The translations under genes were made by a program, and so were the position numbers. Positions 52,225 through 63,487 of a DNA stretch of 64,000 bases are shown here, in pieces (positions within the stretch are counted from its first letter, which is position 1; each line of letters starts with the position of its first letter). The stretch lies in NCBI RefSeq assembly GCF_000423505.1, contig NZ_KE384027.1, positions 581,612 through 645,611 on the forward strand, written 5' to 3'. The DNA is from Pseudoclavibacter soli DSM 23366 (GTDB lineage: Bacteria; Actinomycetota; Actinomycetes; Actinomycetales; Microbacteriaceae). The notes beneath the pieces were generated by a model that saw only the letters and a list, made by a program, of their open reading frames with translations, did no database searches and was not told the origin of the DNA.

Positions 52225-53191
52225 TGAAGTAGACCTCCGATTTCTTGCCGAAGATGCCCTGTGGGCGGAAGATCACCAAAAGCATCAGCGCCAGGCCCAC
52301 CAAGATAAAGCGGATCTGGCCACCCTGCACGCCGGTGATCGGCAGCAGATCGTTCGAGATGAGCTCGGAGACGATGCCGTCTGTAGCGACGATGACCACC
52401 CAGAAGATCATCGAGCCCACGATGGGGCCGAGCACCGTGGCCGCGCCGCCGAGCAGCATGATGGTCCAGAGGAAGAAGGTGGTCTGCGTGCCGAAGTTAT
52501 CGGGCTGCACCGATCGAGGCAGCACGAAGATCATGCCACCGAGACCGCCCAGCACACCGCCGACGATGAGTACCTGCATTTTGTAGGCGAACACGTTTTT
52601 GCCGAGCGAACGCACTGCGTCTTCATCTTCGCGAATGGCCTTCACCACTCGGCCCCATGGGCTGCGGATCAGGCGCCAGACGAACAGAACGGCCAATGCC
52701 ACGATGCTCCAAGCCACGATCATTACCCAGACGTCTTTATCGGTGAGCGTCAGCGAGCCGATGCCATAGAGGCCTTTGGGCACCGGGCTGAGCGCTTGCA
52801 GGCTGTCTGCGCCGCTGTCGAGGCCGGCAGAGCCGCCGGTTAGCCACGAGAGTTCGGGGGTTTTGGCCACGAGCCTGATGATCTCGGCGGCGCCGATGGT
52901 CACGATGCTCAGATAGTCGGCACGCAGCCGCAGCGTGGGGATGCCGAGTAAGAGCGCGAACACCACAGCACCGATGAGGCTGAACAACAAGGCGAGGAAG
53001 AACGGCGCGCCGAGTGCGTTTGAAGTGATCGCGAATCCGTAGGCCCCCACGGCCATGAACCCGGCCTGGCCGAAGTTCAACAGCCCGGTGTAGCCGAAGT
53101 GCACAGTGAGGCCAAGCGCAGCGAGCGCGTAGGCGGCTGTGGTCGGCGAGATGGCCTCGCCGAGCGCCTGAGTCAGAAAGCTGAAATCCAT
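52217..53191 (-). CDS. livM: Branched-chain amino-acid ABC transporter permease LivM
   Basis: 324 residues with about nine membrane helices. Typical segments: LTVHFGYTGLLNFGQAGFMA near the N-terminus, GIPTLRLRADYLSIVTIGAA, and the ATPase-coupling loop RSPWGRVVKAIREDEDAVRS. ATG 53191 start. Lies 12 bp after livH. Confidence 0.94.
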   Translation of the reverse strand: MDFSFLTQALGEAISPTTAAYALAALGLTVHFGYTGLLNFGQAGFMAVGAYGFAITSNALGAPFFLALLFSLIGAVVFALLLGIPTLRLRADYLSIVTIGAAEIIRLVAKTPELSWLTGGSAGLDSGADSLQALSPVPKGLYGIGSLTLTDKDVWVMIVAWSIVALAVLFVWRLIRSPWGRVVKAIREDEDAVRSLGKNVFAYKMQVLIVGGVLGGLGGMIFVLPRSVQPDNFGTQTTFFLWTIMLLGGAATVLGPIVGSMIFWVVIVATDGIVSELISNDLLPITGVQGGQIRFILVGLALMLLVIFRPQGIFGKKSEVYFNA

Positions 53192-53203
53192 GCGGAGGCC
53201 CCC

Positions 53204-55859
<2,656 letters not shown>

Positions 55860-55952
55860 GCCCCACCGACACCAGTGTCGACGTGACCCCCACGTCGGCC
55901 GACAACAGACATGCGACGAATGCTCGCGTGTGAGAGGGAGAGTGCAGCGTTT

Positions 55953-57074
55953 ATGAGTGAGACAGTGCAGATCGGTGTCGCGAAAGCCGGCCGCATCGGC
56001 TATGGGTTCAGCGATATCGCAGTGGTGCCAGACCGGCGCACACGCGACGCCGAAGACGTCTCGGTCAGCTGGAGCATCGATGCCTTCCATTTCGACCTGC
56101 CGGTGATCGGCGCACCGATGGATTCCGCGTCGTCTCCGGAGACGGTGATCGCGCTGGGTCGAGCGGGCGGTTTGGGCGTGCTCGACCTCGAGGGCCTCTG
56201 GACTCGCTACGAAGACCCGACCGATGCCTACCGTCGCATCCATGAGGCCAGCGACGAAGATGCCGGTTCGGTGCTGCAGCAGGTGTACGCCGAGCCGGTC
56301 AAGGCTGAGCTGATCACCGCGCGTCTGGCCGAGATTCGTGCAGCCGGGGTCACCGTGGCCGGTGCGCTCTCGCCCCAGCGCACGCAGCAGTTCTACCAGA
56401 CAGTGCTCGACGCTGGCGTTGATCTGTTCGTCATCCGCGGCACCACCGTCTCGGCTGAACATGTGTCGAACACCACTGAGCCGCTGAACCTCAAGAAGTT
56501 TATTTATGAGCTCGACGTGCCGGTCATCGTTGGCGGTGCCGGCACCTACACCACCGCACTGCATCTGATGCGCACCGGTGCTGCGGGCGTGCTTGCCGGG
56601 TTCGGCGGTGGCGCCACCTCGTCATCGATCAAGACTCTCGGCCTGCGCACCCCGATGGCCACCGCCGTCGCCGACGTCGCCGGTGCGCGCCGCGACTACC
56701 TCGACGAGTCGGGCGGTCGGTACGTGCACGTTATCGCCGACGGCAGCCTCGGGCTGGCTGGCGACATTCCGAAGGCCATCGCTGTCGGTGCAGACGCCGT
56801 CATGCTCGGCACCGCACTCGCGCGTGCCAGCGAGGCGCCGGGCGCCGGCTACCACTGGGGTGCTGAGGCGCGCCATGCCAAGCTGCCGCGCGGCTCGCGC
56901 GTCAACGTGGGCACCGCCGGCTCACTCGACGAGGTGCTCTTCGGCCCGGCGCACAACGCCGATGGCAAGCTCAACCTCATCGGTGCGCTGCGCAAGTCAA
57001 TGGCGACCACCGGTTATACCGATCTCAAAGAGTTCCAGAAGGCTCCCGTCGCGATCTCGCATTACGAGGTCTGA
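55953..57074 (+). CDS. GuaB3 family IMPDH-related protein
   Basis: 373 residues from ATG 55953. Same barrel as IMPDH but without CBS domains: GRIGYGFSDIAVVPDRRTRD, LPVIGAPMDSASSPETVIAL, VPVIVGGAGTYTTALHLM and GRYVHVIADGSLGLAGDIPK. The catalytic loop is AGFGGGATSSSIKTLG: the cysteine of IMPDH and GMP reductase is absent, and I find no cysteine in the whole protein. GuaB3 proteins next to guaB are standard in actinobacteria; GMP reductase activity has been reported for a cyanobacterial GuaB3, but the function here is unproven. Confidence 0.92.
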   Translation: MSETVQIGVAKAGRIGYGFSDIAVVPDRRTRDAEDVSVSWSIDAFHFDLPVIGAPMDSASSPETVIALGRAGGLGVLDLEGLWTRYEDPTDAYRRIHEASDEDAGSVLQQVYAEPVKAELITARLAEIRAAGVTVAGALSPQRTQQFYQTVLDAGVDLFVIRGTTVSAEHVSNTTEPLNLKKFIYELDVPVIVGGAGTYTTALHLMRTGAAGVLAGFGGGATSSSIKTLGLRTPMATAVADVAGARRDYLDESGGRYVHVIADGSLGLAGDIPKAIAVGADAVMLGTALARASEAPGAGYHWGAEARHAKLPRGSRVNVGTAGSLDEVLFGPAHNADGKLNLIGALRKSMATTGYTDLKEFQKAPVAISHYEV

Positions 57075-57094
57075 GAAGTCACGAGCGCTCACTG

Positions 57095-58015
57095 ATGCAA
57101 CCAGCCGAGGCCAATGCGCTGATCGATGTGCTCGAGGCCGAACTCGCCGATCCACCGCGCTCGACCGCGCAGGTGCTGCTCACCCCAAAGTGGCTGGGCG
57201 CGCTCGCCTTCGTTCTGGTCATCGTCAGCGCATTCTTGGGGCTCGGTTGGTGGCAGATGAGCCGCGCCGTCACTCCCGGTGACGACGGGTCGCGCAACAC
57301 CGAGACCCCGGTGGCCATCGACACGCTGCTGCAGGCCGGCGCAGAGATCGACGCGCAGGCTATTGAACACCGCACGCTCGTCGACGGCACGCTGCTGCCA
57401 CAGACCGCCACAGTCATCGCCAACCGCGATCAGTCGGGCACCGTCGGGTATTGGGTGGTCGCCGGGCTGGCCACGGTGACGACATCGGGCGCTCCTGACG
57501 GTCTGGTGCCGGTCGGCATCGGCTGGACCGCCACGCGCGAAGAGGCCGACACGCTTGCAGAAGAGGTTGAGGCGGTTGCCACGCAGGCAGAGCAGCTGCA
57601 GCTCGTCGGGCGCATCATGCCCAACGACGGTCTCGAGGTCATCGTTTCGAGTTCGGCCGACTATGTGCCGCAGTACGTTGCCGCCGCAGAGCTGGTCAAC
57701 GAGTGGCCAGACACCGATCTGCCCTGGTACGACGCCTACGTGGTGGTCGCCTCTGGGCTGCCTGACAGCCTGACCGCTCAGGCCGAGACGATCGTGTCGC
57801 CGCCGCCGTCGACCGAGTCGACCGTCAACTGGCTGAACATCTTCTACGCGGCCGAATGGGTGGTGTTCGCAGCCTTCGCGATCTTCCTGTGGTGGCGCCT
57901 CGGGCGAGACGAGTACCAGCACGCGCTCGAACGGGCCGCAGCCGACCGCGAAGAGCTCGAACTGCTGCGTGCGGTGGCCGTGCGCGGGGCCTCCGACGGC
58001 GATGGGGCACGGTAG
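57095..58015 (+). CDS. SURF1-family cytochrome oxidase biogenesis protein
   Basis: 306 residues with the diagnostic two-helix layout: an N-terminal helix (LGALAFVLVIVSAFLGLGWW followed by QMSRA, the SURF1 W-Q-x-x-R mark) and a C-terminal helix (NWLNIFYAAEWVVFAAFAIF then LWWRLGRDE), with an extracytoplasmic domain between. Assists heme insertion into heme-copper oxidases. Its position between guaB3 and guaA is conserved in many Micrococcales; the link to purines is only genomic. ATG 57095 lies 20 bp after guaB3. Confidence 0.88.
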   Translation: MQPAEANALIDVLEAELADPPRSTAQVLLTPKWLGALAFVLVIVSAFLGLGWWQMSRAVTPGDDGSRNTETPVAIDTLLQAGAEIDAQAIEHRTLVDGTLLPQTATVIANRDQSGTVGYWVVAGLATVTTSGAPDGLVPVGIGWTATREEADTLAEEVEAVATQAEQLQLVGRIMPNDGLEVIVSSSADYVPQYVAAAELVNEWPDTDLPWYDAYVVVASGLPDSLTAQAETIVSPPPSTESTVNWLNIFYAAEWVVFAAFAIFLWWRLGRDEYQHALERAAADREELELLRAVAVRGASDGDGAR

Positions 58016-58018
58016 ACT
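58013..58018 (+). promoter_or_regulatory. TAGACT -10 element before the DUF3817 gene, overlapping the SURF1 stop
   Basis: TAGACT includes the TAG stop of the SURF1 gene and ends 7 nt before ATG 58026. Initiation would fall at about the start codon, so a leaderless transcript is likely for this gene and guaA. Confidence 0.45.
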
Positions 58019-58025
58019 GTCACCC

Positions 58026-58589
58026 ATGACCCGCCAGTCCATTCTGCCAGCGCGCGACCGCGCCAAAGTTCCCGGGGCCATCCGCTTCTACAGTATCTTC
58101 GCCTACGTCACCGGCGTCTTTTTGCTGCTGCTGGTGGCCGAGATGATCATCAAATATGTGCCCTGGAACAGTGAGTTCGGCGTCGGCTACGAGGTGTTTG
58201 CCGGCGGCGGTCATCTGCTGCACTTTGTGCCCTCCACAGCAGAGTTCATCGACAGCACCTCGGGGCTGAACCTCTCTATCGGCGTGCTCATCGTGCACGG
58301 CTGGCTCTATGTCATCTACCTGATCGCCGACTTCCGCCTGTGGAGCCTGCTGCGTTGGCCACTAAAAAACTTCATTCTCATCGCGCTCGGCGGTGTCATT
58401 CCATTCCTCTCTTTCTTTGTCGAGCATCGTATGTCGCGTCAGGCGCGGGCCGATCTCGCCGATCACAACACTCGCGCAGCTGAGCACGATGCCGCGATCG
58501 CCAAGCTGCGCGCGCAGGTGGCGACGTCTGGCAGCGACGCAACTGGCGCATCCCCCGATGAATCACACCCGGCCGAAGGAGCCAAGTGA
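58026..58589 (+). CDS. DUF3817 domain-containing membrane protein
   Basis: 187 residues from ATG 58026. Three membrane helices: [40 protein letters not shown] and [20 protein letters not shown]. The HGWLYVIYL segment is the DUF3817 hallmark. The C-terminal ~45 residues are polar and Ala-rich. Function unknown; the family is related to integral membrane proteins found beside guaA in actinobacteria. The stop overlaps the guaA start (GTGA). Confidence 0.88.
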   Translation: MTRQSILPARDRAKVPGAIRFYSIFAYVTGVFLLLLVAEMIIKYVPWNSEFGVGYEVFAGGGHLLHFVPSTAEFIDSTSGLNLSIGVLIVHGWLYVIYLIADFRLWSLLRWPLKNFILIALGGVIPFLSFFVEHRMSRQARADLADHNTRAAEHDAAIAKLRAQVATSGSDATGASPDESHPAEGAK

Positions 58590-60145
58590 CACAGACCGTT
58601 CTCGTCATCGATTTCGGCGCGCAGTATGCGCAGCTGATCGCCCGCCGAGTGCGTGAGGCGCACATCTACTCTGAGGTGGTGCCTCACACGTGGAGCGTCG
58701 AGCAGATTCTCGCCAAGCAGCCTGCTGCGATCATTCTTTCAGGTGGCCCGGCCAGCGTGTTCGAAGAAGGTGCGCCGCGCGTTGACCCTGCGCTGTTCGA
58801 TGCCGGGGTGCCCGTCTTTGGTATCTGCTACGGGTTTCAGGCCATGTCGTATGCGCTCGGTGCCGTGGTCGATCAGGCTGCGGTTGGCGAATACGGTCAC
58901 ACCGAGACGCAGGTGGCCTCGACCGGCACGCTGCTTGAGGGCTCGCCTGCCGAGCAGTCGGTATGGATGAGCCATGGCGTCGCCGTGCAGACCCCACCGC
59001 CCGGTTTCGATGTGCTTGCTTCGACTGCTGGGGCGCCAGTGGCTGCGTTCGAAAACCCGGACCGGCGTCTCTACGGTGTGCAGTGGCACCCCGAGGTGCG
59101 GCACACGCCGCTGGGGCAGCAGGCCCTGGAGAACTTCCTGTATCACGGCGCCGGGCTCACCCCCGACTGGACCAGTGAGAACGTCATCGACCAAGAGGTC
59201 GAGAAGATTCGCGCTCAGGTGGGCACGGGCAAAGTCATCTGTGGGCTGTCGGGCGGTGTTGACTCGGCGGTGGCCGCGGCCCTCGTGCAGCGTGCGGTCG
59301 GCGATCAGCTGACCTGCATCTTCGTCGACCACGGCCTGCTGCGCAAAGACGAGGTCAAGCAGGTGCAAGAAGACTTCGTTGCGGCCACGGGCATCCGCCT
59401 CGTGACTGTCGACGCGTCGGAGCAGTTCTTGAGCGCGCTGGCCGGGGTCAGCGAGCCCGAGGCGAAGCGCAAGATCATCGGCCGCGAGTTCATTCGCACG
59501 TTCGAGCGAGCCGCGCGCGACCTGCAAGACGAGGCGCAGGCAGATGGCGAGCCCATCCGCTATCTCGTGCAGGGCACGCTGTACCCCGACGTTGTCGAAT
59601 CGGGCGGCGGCGAGGGCGCGGCCAACATCAAGAGTCACCACAATGTGGGTGGGCTGCCAGACGACCTGCAGTTCGAACTGGTCGAACCGCTGCGCAGCCT
59701 GTTCAAAGACGAGGTGCGTGCGATCGGTCGCGAACTCGGTGTGCCCGAGGTCATCGTGTCGCGCCAGCCCTTCCCGGGGCCGGGCCTGGGCATTCGCATC
59801 ATCGGCGAGATCACGCGTGAGCGTCTCGAGATTCTGCGTGAGGCCGATGCGATCGCGCGCGAGGAGCTCACCAAAGCCGGGCTCGACGATCAGATCTGGC
59901 AGTGCCCGGTGGTGCTGCTTGCTGACGTTCGCTCGGTGGGGGTGCAGGGCGACGGCCGCACCTACGGTCACCCGATTGTGCTGCGCCCGGTGTCGAGCGA
60001 AGACGCGATGACTGCCGATTGGTCTCGTCTGCCCTACGACGTGCTCTCGGTGATCTCGAACCGCATCACCAACGAGGTGCGTGAAATCAACCGAGTGGTG
60101 CTCGATGTGACGAGCAAGCCACCGGGCACCATCGAGTGGGAATGA
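58586..60145 (+). CDS. guaA: GMP synthase (glutamine-hydrolysing)
   Basis: 519 residues from GTG 58586, with GAAGGAG upstream. Amidates XMP to GMP. Glutaminase domain with nucleophile Cys81 in FGICYGFQ and the later histidine-glutamate pair in [13 protein letters not shown] pyrophosphatase P-loop [14 protein letters not shown] near 222; and the dimerisation domain ending [17 protein letters not shown], which is invariant. Last gene of the guaB-to-guaA group and closed by a long hairpin at 60168. Confidence 0.97.
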   Translation: MTQTVLVIDFGAQYAQLIARRVREAHIYSEVVPHTWSVEQILAKQPAAIILSGGPASVFEEGAPRVDPALFDAGVPVFGICYGFQAMSYALGAVVDQAAVGEYGHTETQVASTGTLLEGSPAEQSVWMSHGVAVQTPPPGFDVLASTAGAPVAAFENPDRRLYGVQWHPEVRHTPLGQQALENFLYHGAGLTPDWTSENVIDQEVEKIRAQVGTGKVICGLSGGVDSAVAAALVQRAVGDQLTCIFVDHGLLRKDEVKQVQEDFVAATGIRLVTVDASEQFLSALAGVSEPEAKRKIIGREFIRTFERAARDLQDEAQADGEPIRYLVQGTLYPDVVESGGGEGAANIKSHHNVGGLPDDLQFELVEPLRSLFKDEVRAIGRELGVPEVIVSRQPFPGPGLGIRIIGEITRERLEILREADAIAREELTKAGLDDQIWQCPVVLLADVRSVGVQGDGRTYGHPIVLRPVSSEDAMTADWSRLPYDVLSVISNRITNEVREINRVVLDVTSKPPGTIEWE

Positions 60146-60167
60146 GCTGAGGCTCGTTCTCGCTCGC

Positions 60168-60239
60168 CGAGTGTGCAGAAAAGCGGCCTATCCGAGTGGT
60201 GGTAGGCCGCTTTTCTGCACACTCGATGTGGGTGCGGGG
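60168..60239 (+). repeat. Long hairpin repeat, copy 1 (after guaA)
   Basis: Left arm 60168-60190 and right arm about 60203-60225 pair over 22-23 bp with one bulged A and a 12-nt loop; a further 14 bp (ATGTGGGTGCGGGG) completes a ~72-bp unit. The same unit recurs at 61323-61394. It starts 22 bp after the guaA stop and can act as terminator, but its exact duplication on the far side of the AbiEi-like gene suggests a mobile or recombining repeat. Confidence 0.85.
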
Positions 60240-60242
60240 TGG

Positions 60243-60283
60243 TTTCCACAGGCGACGGTTGTCAGGTATTTTTGTCCACAGGG
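60243..60283 (+). promoter_or_regulatory. Paired CCACAG motifs before the second AbiEi-like gene
   Basis: TTTCCACAGG (60243-60252) and TTTTTGTCCACAGGG (60269-60283) lie 50-90 bp before ATG 60332. The first matches the TTTTCCACAG motif upstream of the related gene at 2308. The motif resembles a degenerate DnaA-box half (TTATCCACA). Function unknown. Confidence 0.45.
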
Positions 60284-60331
60284 CTGCTGGTCAGGCGGTG
60301 GGGCGCGTTCCGCGACGCGAGACTCGAGGGT

Positions 60332-61333
60332 ATGACTCCACGTGAACCCGCTCAGCTGCCGGTGCCCTTGCGGCAGCGCTCGTTTACCGTGTCTGAGGCG
60401 CTGGCCCTGGGACTCAACCGGCACCGCCTTGCAGCCGGCGATCTGACGCGGCCGTACCGCGGCATCCGGCTGCCCGCCCCAGCCGAGGCCCCGCACAGCG
60501 AGCAATTGCCTCGTTCGGTGGCCCTTCGCGCCGAGGTGCTGCAGCAGGCCCATGCCTACCTGCCGCTGATGAAGCCAGGCATGGCCTTCAGCCACTTGAG
60601 CGCGGCGGTGATATGGAACCTGCCGCTGCCGTTGCGCCTGGTGTTGGGCGAGCAGATGCCCACCCACCTTGAGGTGTGTGCGCGACCTGGCCTTTCGCGA
60701 CCTCGTCACCAGGGCATCCGCGCGCATGTGCTGCCTGCTGACGCGCACATCGCTGTGGTCGACAGGCTGCCGGTCTGTGACGCGCTCACGGTCTGGCGGA
60801 TGCTGGCCGGGCATCCTGCCTACACTGACGCAGATCTCGTGGCCGTTGGCGACCACCTGGCCTGCCGGGCTGCGTTGCGGTCAGACCAGCGGTGGCCTGT
60901 GGTCTCACCTGCAGAACTGATCGGTTGGGCGCATGGCCTCACCGGGCGGCACTGTCGACGCATGCGCCATGTGGCTGGGCTCGTGCGCGACGGCGCACAG
61001 TCGCCGATGGAGTCCCTCACTCGCATGCTGCTGATCGACAGCGGCCTGCCCGAGCCGGAGCTGAATGTCGACGTGCACGACGCACGGGGCCGCTTCGTCG
61101 CTCGACTCGACATGCTCTACCGCCATGCGCGTGTGGCTCCGGAGTTCGACGGTGATCAGCACCGCACGTCGCGGGTGCAGTACGAACGGGATCGGGAGCG
61201 TCTCAGGGCCCTGCGTGTGACTGGGTACGACGTGATTCAGGCAGACCTGAAAACACTGATCGTGCCTCCGCGGGCCAGGAAGTTTGTTGCTGAGGTGCGA
61301 GATGCACTCGGGCGCGGTGCACCGAGTGTGTAG
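60332..61333 (+). CDS. AbiEi-type winged-helix / DUF559-like protein, second member
   Basis: 333 residues from ATG 60332. N-terminal winged-helix region (VSEALALGLNRHRLAAGDLT then RPYRGIRLP), a middle part HLSAAVIWNLPLPLRLVLGE and RHQGIRAHVLPADAHIAVVD typical of these proteins, and a C-terminal DUF559/Vsr-like domain: SPMESLTRMLLIDSGLPEPE, RLDMLYRHARVAPEFDGDQH. The acidic residues of the nuclease-like fold are kept, with EFDGD in place of IELNG. The stop codon TAG (61331-61333) lies in the left arm of hairpin copy 2. Solitary, with no toxin-like partner. Role unknown; a defence or DNA-repair role is speculation. Confidence 0.75.
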   Translation: MTPREPAQLPVPLRQRSFTVSEALALGLNRHRLAAGDLTRPYRGIRLPAPAEAPHSEQLPRSVALRAEVLQQAHAYLPLMKPGMAFSHLSAAVIWNLPLPLRLVLGEQMPTHLEVCARPGLSRPRHQGIRAHVLPADAHIAVVDRLPVCDALTVWRMLAGHPAYTDADLVAVGDHLACRAALRSDQRWPVVSPAELIGWAHGLTGRHCRRMRHVAGLVRDGAQSPMESLTRMLLIDSGLPEPELNVDVHDARGRFVARLDMLYRHARVAPEFDGDQHRTSRVQYERDRERLRALRVTGYDVIQADLKTLIVPPRARKFVAEVRDALGRGAPSV

Positions 61334-61394
61334 AAGAGCGGCTTATCCGAGTGGTGGTAGGCCGCTTTTCTGCACACTCGATGTGGGTGCGGGG
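61323..61394 (+). repeat. Long hairpin repeat, copy 2 (overlaps end of the AbiEi-like gene)
   Basis: Left arm 61323-61345 pairs with right arm 61358-61380. Compared with copy 1 the left arm carries three substitutions (C to T, A to G, C to T) while the right arm is identical; in a plus-strand RNA all three keep pairing as G-U wobbles. The trailing ATGTGGGTGCGGGG is also identical. The left arm includes the stop codon of the upstream gene. Confidence 0.85.
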
Positions 61395-61402
61395 ACAAAA
61401 CC

Positions 61403-62653
61403 TCAGAGGCGCTTGGTGGCGGCCATGATCACGAGCACGCTGACCGTGGCAATGACTCCGCCGGCGATGAACATCACGCCATAGCTGATCATCGGAGCGA
61501 GCGCCGAGAGAATGGCCGGGATGAAGAACCCGAGATAGGTCAGCGAGTAGTAGACACCGACCATGCCGCCCAGATGCTCGGGACGGGCCGTGCGTTGCGT
61601 CTCTTGCAGCCCGGCGATCAGCAGAAGACCGTAGGAGAAGCCCAGAGTCGCGGCGGCCGCGATGGTGATGGCCATGTTCAGTGTGAATGCAGCCACAGCG
61701 GCCACGGCCACACCGACGATTACGGCAAGCATCGCCGAAGCGATGGCCCGCTGACTGTGCGGCTTGATGAACTTTCGAGCCAGCTGCTGACTGGCCACAC
61801 CAAAGCTCAGCGCGATGAAACACAGGATGCCCGCGAAGGCCACCTCGAAACCTGGCACCTGATCGGCGACCAGCGAGGGGAGTACCGCGTACGCACTGGC
61901 GGCTGCCCCGAACACCCAGGGCGCCATCGGCAACACGATGAGCAGGAATCGTGGTGAGACGGCCTCGCGCAGGCGCAGTGCATCCAGCAGGCTCTCGTGG
62001 TGGCCCCCGGTGCTGTTCGGATGCGTCTCTGGCGTGCCGATCAGTACGAACCACAGCACCGAGGTGAGCACGATGTTCACGAGGTAGGGCGCGATCTCGG
62101 GGATGGGGGTGAACTGTGCGAGCAGTGCTGCGACGACTGCACCGAGAGCGAAGCCGACGGTCAGCGCCATGGTGGCGCGGCGGGCGCCGGCGCCGGGCTC
62201 AGCGTCGGGTGAGAACGGTGCCGCCGAGAGCTCTTTGATCCACGATGAGCCAACGGCCATCACCAGCCCCAAGGCGAGCCCAGAGAAGATGCGCCCGACG
62301 AACAGCAGAGGGTGCGATTCGCTGCCGAACATCAGCAGCAGGCTGCCGGTGATCGACAGTGCAGGCGCGAGGTGCATGAGCGGGCGGCGGCCCCTGAGGT
62401 CTGAGAGCGGGCCCCCGATGAGCAGAGCGGGGATGATGCCCAAGACATATGCGCCAAGCAGAATGTTCACACTCTGCGTGGTCATGTGTTCGTGTATGCG
62501 GTACATCGCAAGCAGTGGGGTGAACTCGTTGCCGCCCCACGCAACGGCGAAAAGCACGCCGGCGGCGGCAAGCCAGTGTGGGCGACGCACCTGCCACTTC
62601 GGCAGGGGAAAAGAAGATTCGGGCAGGGGCAGGGCAGGAGTGGAGGAGGTCAT
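61403..62653 (-). CDS. Major facilitator superfamily transporter
   Basis: 416 residues, about 12 helices. Motif A between helices 2 and 3 is GGPLSDLRGRRPLMH (G-x-x-x-D-x-x-G-R-R form). The N-terminus AGVLFAVAWGGNEFTPLLAM fits drug- or metabolite-exporter MFS proteins common in actinobacteria. The adjacent GntR regulator, on the same strand 36 bp upstream, may control it. Substrate unknown. Confidence 0.85.
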   Translation of the reverse strand: MTSSTPALPLPESSFPLPKWQVRRPHWLAAAGVLFAVAWGGNEFTPLLAMYRIHEHMTTQSVNILLGAYVLGIIPALLIGGPLSDLRGRRPLMHLAPALSITGSLLLMFGSESHPLLFVGRIFSGLALGLVMAVGSSWIKELSAAPFSPDAEPGAGARRATMALTVGFALGAVVAALLAQFTPIPEIAPYLVNIVLTSVLWFVLIGTPETHPNSTGGHHESLLDALRLREAVSPRFLLIVLPMAPWVFGAAASAYAVLPSLVADQVPGFEVAFAGILCFIALSFGVASQQLARKFIKPHSQRAIASAMLAVIVGVAVAAVAAFTLNMAITIAAAATLGFSYGLLLIAGLQETQRTARPEHLGGMVGVYYSLTYLGFFIPAILSALAPMISYGVMFIAGGVIATVSVLVIMAATKRL

Positions 62654-62689
62654 GTTCTTCGTGGTGTGTCGGGTGGTGCGGTGAAACGG

Positions 62690-63328
62690 TCAGTGGGTGG
62701 TGTCGGTGTGGTGAATCTCGGCGAAGTGCTGCTGCAAGACGGCGGCGAACTCGTCGGGGGAGGCGGATTCGAGAGCTTCAAGCAGTTTGTGGTGGTGTGC
62801 TAAGACCCGGTGGGCTTTGTCGAGACCGACCACAGCCTGTGAGGTCATGCGGCGCTGGCGATCGCTGAGCTGCTGATACACGGCGGTGAGGATGCTGTTA
62901 TCTGCGGCAGCGACGATGAGCTGATGGAAGTGCAGATCGGCAACGGTGAATGCGGGCATGTCGGGCTCGCCAGTGAGGGCTTCGCTCTGCTGCTCGAGCG
63001 TTGCACGCAGTTCTTCGAGCAGGTGCGCGCGAGCGTCGGGAAGGGCGCTGATGCGTCGGGCGGCCCAGTCTTCGATGAGCGTGCGGGCCTGCAGAATCTC
63101 GACACCCTCGCGTGGATCGATGCCGAGTACCAGGGCGCCGCGCTTGGGGTACAGGCGCATCCAGCCTTCGGCCTGCAGACGCAGAAATGCTTCACGCACC
63201 GGAGTGCGGCTGACACCGAGCTGCTCGGCGATTTCGCCCTCGCTCAGCAGTGCGTTGCCGACGATCTGGCCGAGAATGATCTGATCTTTGAGATGGGCAT
63301 AGACGCGGTCAGAGGCAAGTTCCGCCAT
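62690..63328 (-). CDS. GntR-family transcriptional regulator, FCD (FadR) subfamily
   Basis: 212 residues. N-terminal winged helix with the GntR recognition pattern LLSEGEIAEQLGVSRTPVRE then AFLRLQAEGWMRL; C-terminal all-helical FCD ligand domain with metal-type histidines (DLHFHQLIVAAADN and VLAHHHKLLEAL). Such proteins sense small acids and often regulate the adjacent gene, here the MFS transporter immediately downstream. ATG 63328 start. Confidence 0.92.
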   Translation of the reverse strand: MAELASDRVYAHLKDQIILGQIVGNALLSEGEIAEQLGVSRTPVREAFLRLQAEGWMRLYPKRGALVLGIDPREGVEILQARTLIEDWAARRISALPDARAHLLEELRATLEQQSEALTGEPDMPAFTVADLHFHQLIVAAADNSILTAVYQQLSDRQRRMTSQAVVGLDKAHRVLAHHHKLLEALESASPDEFAAVLQQHFAEIHHTDTTH

Positions 63329-63428
63329 GACGCCAGCTTCCTTAGATACAACAGAGATACAAGATGCATGTACGACGATAGCACTTCAGGCGGCGAATGT
63401 GCGCGCGATGGTGCGACGGGGCAGCGCA

Positions 63429-63471
63429 AAACGCGGGCCCCAACATCCGTGAGGATGCGGGGCCCGCGTTT
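63429..63471 (-). terminator. Terminator of the Bax-inhibitor-1 family gene
   Basis: A perfect 13-bp outer stem (63429-63441 with 63459-63471) encloses a second 5-bp stem CATCC/GGATG. It lies 17 bp beyond the minus-strand stop at 63488 and is followed on that strand by TTTTGC. The rest of the 159-bp gap has no gene. Confidence 0.85.
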
Positions 63472-63487
63472 CGAGAAAAGCGTGCGG

